A stretch of DNA of 64,000 nucleotides, from IMG/VR virus record IMGVR_UViG_3300031772_000009, positions 27,362 to 91,361 of that record, one strand, 5' to 3'. Positions 46,801 through 54,544 of the stretch are shown one piece after another. The notes beneath the pieces are model-generated. The model was not told the origin of the DNA. It ran no database searches and saw nothing but the letters and a program-made list of their open reading frames with translations. The stretch's first letter is position 1; each line of letters begins with the position of its first letter. A program made the translations under genes and the position numbers. Source of the stretch: a virus.

Positions 46801-47127
46801 ATGATAAGTGAGATAATATTGGGAATTGTTTGGGCAATATTTCTGCTATACCTAACTCTTAACATTTATCTCATTAAGAAATCCAGAGAACGTGTTTATG
46901 ACCCATTCGGCTTCGGACAGATAGTAACATGTATATTGTTATGTGAAAACTGTGGGGCTAATGGAGCAAAACTTTTTGAAAGGGGGGACTTCATATTCAA
47001 ACCAGTATATGAATGTCCAACATGTAAAAAAGGAAACGTGATGATAACCGAGATTCTTTGCCTTGAAACGAAAATCAAAACCAAAGACGAACTCAAATAC
47101 GAGAAACTTGTCGAAAAATGGAAATAA
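46801..47127 (+). CDS. membrane-anchored zinc ribbon protein (108 aa)
   Basis: One membrane helix at residues 5-24 is followed by CENCG and CPTCKKG knuckles (near residues 42 and 71) and a charged tail. TTTTATAC lies about 30 bases upstream of the ATG, so the message is leaderless. Function unknown. A membrane-tethered adaptor is suggested. Confidence 0.6.
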   Translation: MISEIILGIVWAIFLLYLTLNIYLIKKSRERVYDPFGFGQIVTCILLCENCGANGAKLFERGDFIFKPVYECPTCKKGNVMITEILCLETKIKTKDELKYEKLVEKWK

Positions 47128-47175
47128 AGAAAACCTTTATAACCATCTGACCATATAATATAGTATGGCGATTGT

Positions 47176-47421
47176 ATGAGACGAAAAACCAAAGTTTCTG
47201 AAACCATTGAAGCTTTATCTAAACTCAAGGATTGTCCAGAAGAATTAGTTAAATTGGCTAACACGAATTTTGAGAAAGCATGTGTTATTGAACTTATCGA
47301 ATTCAGCAAAAAGATGGAAGGTCTAAAAAAGGACATTTCATGGCTCAAGTATCTTGTTAAGGCAATATTTACTGTTACAATTGTTTCAGTTGTAGCCCAG
47401 ATTCTATTAAAGGTGATTTAG
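47176..47421 (+). CDS. coiled-coil protein with C-terminal membrane helix (81 aa)
   Basis: A charged helical stretch (SKKMEGLKKDISWLKYLV) leads to a hydrophobic end (KAIFTVTIVSVVAQILL), a tail anchor. CTTTATAACC upstream belongs to the late class. It shares a base with the next start. Spanin- or holin-associated roles are guesses. Confidence 0.55.
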   Translation: MRRKTKVSETIEALSKLKDCPEELVKLANTNFEKACVIELIEFSKKMEGLKKDISWLKYLVKAIFTVTIVSVVAQILLKVI

Positions 47422-47774
47422 TGACCGAAGAAGAAGAAGTTGAAACTGGGAAATCTTATCTTAAAGCCATGGAATACAACTTGAAATTAATGGAAGATGC
47501 CAAACCGAAAGACAGACTGGAATACGCTAAAGAATTATTGCGGTGTATGCAAATCTTAACGTTGAGTGTAAAAGGTTGGCGGAGTTGGCTTGCCAATTAT
47601 GAGATTGTTGACAATATAACTTTGGAAGAGTTCCAAGAAATCTATCCTAAAATGAGGCAACTCATTACTGATTTCATAAAGTTAGACCTCGAAATAACCA
47701 AAAAGAAGTTTGCTGAAGAGGAAAAGAAAACACCGTCTAAGACTATTCCTAAGAAAGAAAAGTATATTTCTTAA
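47421..47774 (+). CDS. hypothetical helical protein (117 aa)
   Basis: GTG start preceded by AAAGGTGATTTA. An acidic helical protein with a Lys/Pro-rich end (PSKTIPKKEKYIS). No motif. Coupled to the tail-anchored protein gene. Confidence 0.5.
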   Translation: MTEEEEVETGKSYLKAMEYNLKLMEDAKPKDRLEYAKELLRCMQILTLSVKGWRSWLANYEIVDNITLEEFQEIYPKMRQLITDFIKLDLEITKKKFAEEEKKTPSKTIPKKEKYIS

Positions 47775-47837
47775 CCCATTTTTTAGAAACCCTTATATAA
47801 CACATTTCTTATTAGATAGTATCATAAGGTGAAATAT

Positions 47838-48629
47838 GTGAGTAGTGAAAATGATAAAGAAACTTCTTTTGCAGACCCTAGCAAAATAGATGGAAAAGAA
47901 GACCTTCAAAAGAAACAACCACAAGGCGAATATCCGTTATTCAAGAAGTTGGACGCTATTGTGGAAGCAATAAAAGAACAGACAAAGGCTGATATTGCAC
48001 TTAAAGATGCTATGAATGCTCTGTTAACGTCTTTCATTGTGAAAAGCAACAAGGTAGAACCGAAACCCCCAGTTCAAGTATCGAAAGAAGCCGAGAAGAA
48101 GTCAAGTCCAGCAGAGTTGCCATATGACATTGTTAAGATAACGTGGACTCCATGCAATAACGGAAGAATGGCTTATCCAGACGCTCCAGCAAATAAAGAG
48201 AATAAAGACTTCAAGGCAATGCAAACGTTTCTGCAAGAAGTTGGCGGTTCAACGAGTAGTAAAGGCGGATTATGGTATAAGATTTTTGATAATGGAGCAA
48301 TATTTGAGAAGAGTCTCAAAAAGGAAGAGACAAATCAAACTCAACAACCGTTACCATTACCGAAATCAAACGATTCCAAACTTGAGCAAGCTTTAGGACA
48401 TACTCCACCACCACAACCCAATTCTAAAGTAGACCAAATAAAAATATTGTTTCCAGAAGATTTAGAGAATATGTTGATGTTTTCTGAGGAAGGTGATGGA
48501 GTAACTATTAAGCCTAGACAATTCTTGGGTTCGGAGAACTTTGCGAAGATAGCTTCTGTAGTTCGTGGTGCTGGCGGAGAATATGTTAGTGCTGGCAAAG
48601 CGAGTCATTTCAAAATAAAACTGAAGTGA
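47838..48629 (+). CDS. protein with duplicated small domain (263 aa)
   Basis: GTG 47838 has GGTGAA five bases upstream and is preferred to 47829. A helical start (KLDAIVEAIKEQTKAD) is followed by two similar 60-residue units ending FLQEVGGSTSSKGGLWYKIF and VVRGAGGEYVSAGKASHFKI. They are joined by a Gln/Pro-rich linker. The second unit may be a DNA-binding duplicate, such as a single-stranded DNA-binding protein, given its place beside replication genes. No family recognised. Confidence 0.55.
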   Translation: MSSENDKETSFADPSKIDGKEDLQKKQPQGEYPLFKKLDAIVEAIKEQTKADIALKDAMNALLTSFIVKSNKVEPKPPVQVSKEAEKKSSPAELPYDIVKITWTPCNNGRMAYPDAPANKENKDFKAMQTFLQEVGGSTSSKGGLWYKIFDNGAIFEKSLKKEETNQTQQPLPLPKSNDSKLEQALGHTPPPQPNSKVDQIKILFPEDLENMLMFSEEGDGVTIKPRQFLGSENFAKIASVVRGAGGEYVSAGKASHFKIKLK

Positions 48630-48633
48630 TAAG

Positions 48634-48825
48634 ATGATTAAGAAATGTAAGAATCCAACATGTCAAAAAGAATTCAAGACTTACAACAGTAAACGAAAGT
48701 TCTGTTCCAGAAAATGTTTCTATGAATGGCTAAAGAAAGTTTCAATGGATAGTGAACCTAACCATCCAGAACTATTGGAGACACGGGTGGATACTGGAAC
48801 AAATATAGATACTGGAGATAAATAA
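48634..48825 (+). CDS. FCS-like zinc finger protein (63 aa)
   Basis: CKNPTCQKEF followed by KFCSRKCFYEW is a classic FCS finger, also found at the start of the HNH protein at 34.98-35.48 kb, and the rest is acidic. It probably binds nucleic acid. Confidence 0.65.
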   Translation: MIKKCKNPTCQKEFKTYNSKRKFCSRKCFYEWLKKVSMDSEPNHPELLETRVDTGTNIDTGDK

Positions 48826-48827
48826 AA

Positions 48828-49772
48828 ATGCCAATCACACTTGATTATGATTCAACTGAAGTTAAAGTTCTAACAGTGAAACCTAAAGGCAAAGACGAAT
48901 TCATGTATCTGGTCTTCTTAGGCGACATTCATCTTGGACATACTGATTGTTCATTGAGTTATTTACAGAAAGCCGTAACATTGATTAAACGTCTATCAGA
49001 AAAACATGCAGTAGTTGTAATCTTGATGGGAGACTTGATTGAGACAGACAAAGACTATGCGGCTGAATTCATGATTGAAGACGTTATTGAGAGGACACAA
49101 GAACAATTCGTAACAGCAATGCAATATCTTGACCCAATAAAGCATCTTTGCAAGTTTGCTGTTTGGGGAAACCATGAAGAACGACTGATAAGAGATACTA
49201 AAAGCAAACGGATATTGGAAATGGTTGACATAACCAATCTATATGAAGTAATATTGAAGAAACTCAATCCAGAAATATATGTTGCCGCTCCCCAACGTGG
49301 AATTCTGCTTCAGTTGACTTGTGGAAAACAAAGTTACGACATACGATTTGCTCACGGAGCTTACGGTGGTTATAAACGTCCAGAACTTCAATGTGAACGT
49401 GAAAGCAACAACTATCCAATGGCGGCACTAATCGCTATGGGACATCATCACCAGAAATTCTGGAATGAACGAGTCAAAATGGGCTTGGAAAAGTCTCAAC
49501 GTGCCATATACCTTCAATATTGGCTTGGAACTGGAACATTCTTGAAATATCCGTCATATGCTGAACGAAAAAGTTACCCGATAAACGTGATGGGATGCCC
49601 AATAATCAAGGTATATGCAAACGTGCAACATCTCGAATATCTGAATAGTCCAGAGTTTCAACCACGGTTCATAAAGTCTGCTGGTGGACTACCGTTAATA
49701 CCCAGAGTATCTTTAAACGAGATGTTTAAAAGAAGGTATGGTGTCCACAAACTATGCCTCTACGAGAAATAA
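48828..49772 (+). CDS. calcineurin-like metallophosphoesterase (314 aa)
   Basis: All blocks of the fold are present in order: GDIH near residue 32, GDLIETD near 66, GNHEE near 110, an AHG strand and GHHH near 206. Members include SbcD/Mre11 nucleases, phosphatases and nucleotide hydrolases. No capping or Rad50-like partner gene is adjacent, so phosphatase or DNA nuclease both remain open. It shares the region with primase and Cas4-like nuclease, favouring a role in DNA metabolism. Confidence 0.85.
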   Translation: MPITLDYDSTEVKVLTVKPKGKDEFMYLVFLGDIHLGHTDCSLSYLQKAVTLIKRLSEKHAVVVILMGDLIETDKDYAAEFMIEDVIERTQEQFVTAMQYLDPIKHLCKFAVWGNHEERLIRDTKSKRILEMVDITNLYEVILKKLNPEIYVAAPQRGILLQLTCGKQSYDIRFAHGAYGGYKRPELQCERESNNYPMAALIAMGHHHQKFWNERVKMGLEKSQRAIYLQYWLGTGTFLKYPSYAERKSYPINVMGCPIIKVYANVQHLEYLNSPEFQPRFIKSAGGLPLIPRVSLNEMFKRRYGVHKLCLYEK

Positions 49773-50065
49773 AGCAATCAACTGGTTTTATCAGAATAAA
49801 GACGGAAGGAAAAGTAACCGTCTCATCTTCTCTTATTCCTAAGTTTTTTAATGGAAAACGATTCGTGAAAATATTTCACGATGAAGAAAAGAAATTGATA
49901 GGATTTGAGCCGTCTGATACTGGATACAAATTAATGTTCTATAATAGACATTATTCTTTGACATGTCATTTCTTATCCCGTATAGTTCAAGGTGAATTCT
50001 ACCCATCTTGGTCTAAAAAACACAACATGTTGGTGTTTTCATATGAAGCAAAACTGGGAAATTGA
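49754..50065 (+). CDS. hypothetical protein (103 aa)
   Basis: Reads TEGKVTVSSSLIPKFFNGKRFVKIF near the N-terminus, which resembles a swapped-hairpin AbrB-type strand pair, but the match is weak. It overlaps the phosphoesterase gene by 19 bases and the next one by 23. Confidence 0.5.
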   Translation: MPLREIKQSTGFIRIKTEGKVTVSSSLIPKFFNGKRFVKIFHDEEKKLIGFEPSDTGYKLMFYNRHYSLTCHFLSRIVQGEFYPSWSKKHNMLVFSYEAKLGN

Positions 50066-50246
50066 AACTTATTGGAGTTTTTCTACTCCACTCACAGTAA
50101 AACTTCCGTCATGGAAACATTATCCGCTAGATTTATATCTTGCGGAGTATATAGTTACTCTTAGGATGCGTGATTACATGATTAATGAGGACTATAAAAT
50201 TCATTCTACAATGATTGATAATGGGAGTGTGATTATGACGGCATGA
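50043..50246 (+). CDS. hypothetical protein (67 aa)
   Basis: Tryptophan and tyrosine rich (NWEIETYWSFSTPL) and beta-like. ATG 50043 starts inside the previous gene and the stop overlaps the Lon start. Function unknown. Confidence 0.45.
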   Translation: MKQNWEIETYWSFSTPLTVKLPSWKHYPLDLYLAEYIVTLRMRDYMINEDYKIHSTMIDNGSVIMTA

Positions 50247-52420
50247 CACACGAATGGGATTGGAATAGTTGGATTAGACGAAAGAAACCAGTACCTAAAA
50301 TCGAACCAGAAATAGTAACAAAAGTAACAGAAGTAACAAAAGAATGGGATTGGAATAACTGGACTACAACAGAAGGGTTTCCAGTTTCAACCGAACTTAT
50401 GGATTGGGTGATTGGACAAGATAGAGCCATTGAAGAAACCAAATTATGCATAGATGAATGGATAAACAAACTGTCATGGTTAAAAAAGAAAGAATGGTGG
50501 AAGGATTTTGAAGACCCTAAAGCACAAAAACCTCAACCTAAAGACTGGCTTCCAGTTGGACCTTACCTACTTTTGCTTGGAGATGCTGGAACTGGAAAAA
50601 GCCTTTTGGGAAGGGCAATGTCTAGTTACATGACGAAACTCTACAAGGAAAAGGGACTGAAACTCTACGATGTGTTGTCGTGGAAAAACCCAACTTTACC
50701 GTCTGAACCTAAAATTAGCATTCATCCGTCTGGAACTGGAAAATCAGTAATATTCAATTCCACGTTAAAGAACAGAAAGAAATCATTCTTTTCAAGATGG
50801 GGAATGAAACTTTTTGTAGGATTCATGGTTGGGATGGGTATGTTAATACTTGGTTTAGGATTCTATTTTACATCGTTATTAATGCGAGAAGGCATACCAT
50901 TCCAATATGCATTAAGTCCATATATCCAGTATATGGTTGCTGGTGGCGGGTTAATGTTTAGTGGTATATTTATACGTTTCTTTAGTCGAGTAGTGGGAAA
51001 CATGGGAAGTGGAACTCAAGGAATCGGCGGAGCAACATCGTCAAATTGTCCAAAATTACTCATTGACAATTCATCTGAAAAAACACCTTTCATAGACGCA
51101 ACTGGTCACGGTTCAGCCCAACTATTCGGCTCAATTGCTTGGGACCCATATCAGACTGGCGGGTTGGGAACTCCAGAACATCAGAGAGTTACTGCTGGAG
51201 ACGTTCATAGAGCACATTTGGGAATTCTTTACATTGACGAACTCAAAAATTTAACTGGGCAAGAAGCAATTACTTTGTTAACTGTTCTTGAGGATGCTCA
51301 ACTTCCAATAGCGTTAAGAAGTCTAGTTCATGGCGGCGACACGGCGGCAATGTCTGTTTCTACAGAACCAATTCCGTCCATGGTATTCTTTATAGGTGCT
51401 GGAAATTTGGACAGTCTTCAACATATTCATCAAGCGTTACTTGACCGTATCCAAGGTTATGGCAAAGTTGTTTATATGAACAATGACATGTCAAACACGG
51501 AAGAAAACAGACGGAAAGTGATACAATTTATAGCTCAAGAAATCAAGAGATTCAACCTTTTGCCCTTTGACAGAGAAGCATGTGAAGAAATAATTGCTGA
51601 GTTCAGAAGAAAAAGTGGTTTCAAAAACAAGTTGACAACGAAGTTTAGACCAATGATTAGTATAATTAAAACTGCAAGTACATTAACTACGAATGAAGGT
51701 TTATCTATAGTCAAAAAGAAACACGTTGATGAAGCAGTAAAAGTCCACTGTAAAAACATTGGGATGCAGATATTGGAAAGACAAGTCGAAAAACAAAAAC
51801 TATACAATGTGATTACACCGTCTTCTAAACCAAAGAAAGGACAAATATTTGGTTTAGCCGTTTTAACTTCAGATAATGAAGACGTTATGGTTGGTTCAGT
51901 TTTGCCAATACGTGCTTCAATGATAAAATGTGAACTTGTGAAACTTGGGGAACTCGTCACTCAAGAAGAGGGGTATTTCCACGTTACTGGAGTAGAAACA
52001 GTAAACCTAAACAGTTGGGTACAACACAGTATTTCAAAAGTGGTACATGTCTTCGCTCAGAAATACAAAATAAACTTGAGTAAATATAAGACACATATTG
52101 ATTTTGCACAGAGTATTGGCATTGACGGTCCAAGTGCTGGAGTCACAATGGCATTGGCTTTAATATCAATATACAAAAACAAAAAGATAAGACAAGACGT
52201 TGCGGTTACTGGAGAAATCAACATTGGCATTGATGGAAAAGTAGAGATAACTCCAATCGGTGGAGTTCATGAGAAAATTATGGCGGCTCAAGAAATCGGA
52301 ATCAAAAAGGTTCTGATTCCAAAAAGAAACTATGAAGTAAATATTAATCCAGCAGACTATACGATTGAGGTTGTTGGATGTGAAACGTTAGAGGATTATA
52401 TGAGGGAAATTCTTGTCTAA
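50243..52420 (+). CDS. lonB: membrane-bound Lon protease, archaeal LonB type
   Basis: The 725-residue protein has an AAA+ module with Walker A GDAGTGKS near residue 113, interrupted by a region with two membrane helices (about residues 186-210 and 222-250), as in archaeal LonB. Walker B ILYIDELKN follows. The C-terminal protease domain has the Ser of DGPSAGV near residue 640 and the Lys of GGVHEKI near 684. LonB degrades unfolded proteins at the membrane using ATP. The N-terminus carries EWDWNSW and EWDWNNW repeats not usual in the family. In a virus it may remove host or virion proteins. Confidence 0.9.
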   Translation: MTHEWDWNSWIRRKKPVPKIEPEIVTKVTEVTKEWDWNNWTTTEGFPVSTELMDWVIGQDRAIEETKLCIDEWINKLSWLKKKEWWKDFEDPKAQKPQPKDWLPVGPYLLLLGDAGTGKSLLGRAMSSYMTKLYKEKGLKLYDVLSWKNPTLPSEPKISIHPSGTGKSVIFNSTLKNRKKSFFSRWGMKLFVGFMVGMGMLILGLGFYFTSLLMREGIPFQYALSPYIQYMVAGGGLMFSGIFIRFFSRVVGNMGSGTQGIGGATSSNCPKLLIDNSSEKTPFIDATGHGSAQLFGSIAWDPYQTGGLGTPEHQRVTAGDVHRAHLGILYIDELKNLTGQEAITLLTVLEDAQLPIALRSLVHGGDTAAMSVSTEPIPSMVFFIGAGNLDSLQHIHQALLDRIQGYGKVVYMNNDMSNTEENRRKVIQFIAQEIKRFNLLPFDREACEEIIAEFRRKSGFKNKLTTKFRPMISIIKTASTLTTNEGLSIVKKKHVDEAVKVHCKNIGMQILERQVEKQKLYNVITPSSKPKKGQIFGLAVLTSDNEDVMVGSVLPIRASMIKCELVKLGELVTQEEGYFHVTGVETVNLNSWVQHSISKVVHVFAQKYKINLSKYKTHIDFAQSIGIDGPSAGVTMALALISIYKNKKIRQDVAVTGEINIGIDGKVEITPIGGVHEKIMAAQEIGIKKVLIPKRNYEVNINPADYTIEVVGCETLEDYMREILV

Positions 52421-53108
52421 CCTCAAGATTTACTATGACGCTGAAAAGACTAAAGAGATAGAAAATAAAATCTTGGCTGAATATGGAGACAGAAAGAAGG
52501 ATTGGGCTAAAACTGGTTATAACGTAAGCGAATGTTCCAACTGTGAAATGAAAACGTTCAATCGGAGAACTGGAGTTACAGAAACAAAAACCAAGCAAAA
52601 CATCGGGTTTATGGTTTTCGGAATTATAGCAGAAATAGTCATGACAAGCATTTATCCAGAAAACCAGAGACAATACGAAGCAAACTTGAACGAATTGATT
52701 TGGGGACATATGGACGTTTACGAAAACTTGGAATTTCCGATTGAAGGAAAGGCAACAGCCAAACGTATTTTCAAAGCCAAAGATTTACCGATAAACTGGG
52801 TGATGCAACTCGTTAACTATTTGACTATGAGTAAAGGAAACAAAGGTTGGCTGGTGATATTGGATATTTTCACCAGAAGTATTTCAGTATTTTGTGTGGA
52901 ACTTCCAGCCGAAGACAAACTTAGCCAAATAGAAGTTTTGATGGATAAAGTGTCACGTTTCGACAAGGCAATACTGGCAAAAGACACAACTGGTCTTTCG
53001 GTTTCTCTTTCAATTTCTCCAGAAGAATATGAACTGTGCAATTTTAAACATGACTGTTCAAGAAGACTAGAATGTAAAGCCAAATATGCAGAACTGAAGA
53101 AGAAGTAA
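52413..53108 (+). CDS. Cas4-like PD-(D/E)XK nuclease with iron-sulphur cysteines
   Basis: Starting at TTG 52413 with GAGGGAAA upstream, the protein has an early CSNCEMK, a RecB-type active site (WGHMDVYEN then FPIEGKAT), QLVNY matching the QxxxY motif, and a C-terminal CNFKHDCSRRLEC. Four cysteines around a nuclease core are the hallmark of Cas4 and AddB-like 4Fe-4S nucleases. These cut single-stranded DNA ends in repair or recombination. There is no CRISPR array nearby, so a role in virus DNA processing is preferred. Confidence 0.75.
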   Translation: MSNLKIYYDAEKTKEIENKILAEYGDRKKDWAKTGYNVSECSNCEMKTFNRRTGVTETKTKQNIGFMVFGIIAEIVMTSIYPENQRQYEANLNELIWGHMDVYENLEFPIEGKATAKRIFKAKDLPINWVMQLVNYLTMSKGNKGWLVILDIFTRSISVFCVELPAEDKLSQIEVLMDKVSRFDKAILAKDTTGLSVSLSISPEEYELCNFKHDCSRRLECKAKYAELKKK

Positions 53109-53250
53109 TTTGAATCTGATAATCTATTATTTTGCCCAATTAATGTATAGGACTTACAAACTTCTCTGCAACTACATTCCAGAAGGGTCAAAAAGCCATA
53201 GTGGAAAACCCAATCTGATTCTGGACGGTTTCAGAACAATATTTTATTTC
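53109..53250. other. short gap between convergent genes
   Basis: The 142 bases between the end of the Cas4-like gene and the convergent minus-strand gene hold no frame, promoter or strong hairpin that I can support. It presumably carries the terminators. Confidence 0.4.
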
Positions 53251-53619
53251 TTAGGACGCTTTATAGATTAGAATCTTAACATGAAGAGAAACCACATGAT
53301 GGTCTAAATATGTTGCAAGTCTTTCGAAAGGACTTTTATTACTTGGATACCTTTCAGTTCTAGGAATCAATTCAAATGATGTTGGCAAATCCGCACAATA
53401 ATAAGTCATTGTGGGGTCGCCTTGAAAAGCAATAATAAACGGTAAACCAATCATACAATCTCTTTTCCGTCTATCCTTATGTTTATCATGGAGATTACGA
53501 TATTTATGTCTCTCAACAAGTCTTTGATGTTGATAAACTCTTTCCCGTTCTATAGTCCGTTTTCTTTCTTTCTCTTTTCGTTCTTTCTCTCTTTTTTTTC
53601 TGTCTTCTTCATCAGTCAT
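53251..53619 (-). CDS. basic coiled-coil protein (122 aa)
   Basis: ATG 53619, with GAGAGG nine bases upstream, gives a protein whose first 55 residues are Arg, Lys, Glu and Gln (EDRKKREKERKEKERKR), a single highly charged helix. It is followed by a small folded part with AFQGDPTMTYYCADLP. Part of the minus-strand head operon; no known family. Confidence 0.6.
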   Translation of the reverse strand: MTDEEDRKKREKERKEKERKRTIERERVYQHQRLVERHKYRNLHDKHKDRRKRDCMIGLPFIIAFQGDPTMTYYCADLPTSFELIPRTERYPSNKSPFERLATYLDHHVVSLHVKILIYKAS

Positions 53620-53620
53620 A

Positions 53621-54073
53621 TTACATTCCTCTCTCATCCCGTTCATGGTAACTTTGTTGTGTTTCTTCAGTATCTTTCTCTTCTAATTTCGCTTTTTCCT
53701 CTTCAACGAGTTCATCTAATATTTCAGCCGCTCTTAACTTGTTTTTATTTCTAAGATGAACAATGTATTTTTCACGGATTTCTTCACGTCCTTCTTCTCT
53801 AAGTCTCTCTTCCATTTTTTTCCTATCAGCCTCTTCTTTCTCCGCTTCAGCTTTCAACTCTGCAATACTACCAATTTTGCTTTTAGGAATAAACTTTGCT
53901 CTTTCAAGCAAATCCATGATTTCTTCACCGTAAGGACATGTGGCAAGTTCTTTTGCAAGGTCTTTAGCATTATCGGCTTCACACTCAATTTCAACCGTGT
54001 AAGCCTCTTCATCTTCTCCAGTCATTGGATTCTTGTCTTTCATTATCTTAATAATACGAATACTTGCTGGCAT
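53621..54073 (-). CDS. acidic coiled-coil protein (150 aa)
   Basis: An N-terminal small domain (SIRIIKIMKDKNP, YTVEIECEADNAKDLAKELA) is followed by a long coiled coil rich in Glu and Lys. It may be a scaffold or assembly factor, but the name is uncertain. It has the late-type promoter directly upstream. Confidence 0.55.
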   Translation of the reverse strand: MPASIRIIKIMKDKNPMTGEDEEAYTVEIECEADNAKDLAKELATCPYGEEIMDLLERAKFIPKSKIGSIAELKAEAEKEEADRKKMEERLREEGREEIREKYIVHLRNKNKLRAAEILDELVEEEKAKLEEKDTEETQQSYHERDERGM

Positions 54074-54102
54074 GGAATAGTCACTATAAATATATGACCG
54101 TT

Positions 54103-54120
54103 CCGTGGTTATAAGTATTA
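54103..54120 (-). promoter_or_regulatory. late-type promoter (ATAATACTTATAACCACG)
   Basis: On the minus strand this is the same 18-base sequence as at 33470. It precedes the gene ending at 53621. Confidence 0.7.
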
Positions 54121-54122
54121 TG

Positions 54123-54368
54123 TTACTCGGAAAGCAAATCCATCAAATGTTCCAAGAACTCTTGAAGTTCTTTTTTATTCATTTTCTTGATTTCGTCTCT
54201 CTCGGCACAAACAACCCTATATATCTCACGTAGTTGTCTTCTTGCTTCCATATTGTTAAGAGTGGCATTAGTGTGTTTTCTTTCTATCCATGTCCTAATT
54301 ATTAGAACTACAAACATGCCAACCGTGACAATTAAATTTAGAAGGTAGAGTTCTTCAATTCCAATCAT
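54123..54368 (-). CDS. membrane anchor with helical tail (81 aa)
   Basis: One membrane helix at residues 8-26 followed by a long charged coiled coil (IYRVVCAERDEIKKMNKKELQEF), a type often associated with lysis accessory or spanin-like proteins. No specific identity. Confidence 0.55.
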   Translation of the reverse strand: MIGIEELYLLNLIVTVGMFVVLIIRTWIERKHTNATLNNMEARRQLREIYRVVCAERDEIKKMNKKELQEFLEHLMDLLSE

Positions 54369-54496
54369 TGGTTATTCGCCAATTCATTAAAGAGTCTGTG
54401 CCATCTGCAATGAAAACATTCGTCAATGGTCTTTTTACCGTTTCTCTCTTCGCATCGCCTACAAAATTCAGTATGGATACGTTTTAATGCTTCCAT
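54365..54496 (-). CDS. zinc-binding microprotein (43 aa)
   Basis: CRRCEERNG and CFHCRWH form two knuckles 14 residues apart. The stop overlaps the start of the following gene on this strand. Confidence 0.55.
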   Translation of the reverse strand: MEALKRIHTEFCRRCEERNGKKTIDECFHCRWHRLFNELANNQ

Positions 54497-54544
54497 TGAA
54501 ACGACTCCAGATATTGTATAGTGAATTGTCCCTAATAAACTTTG

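Noticed and set aside
52413-53108. CRISPR adaptation function for the Cas4-like nuclease
   Set aside because: No cas1, cas2 or array is visible, and Cas4-like nucleases are common as stand-alone viral enzymes.
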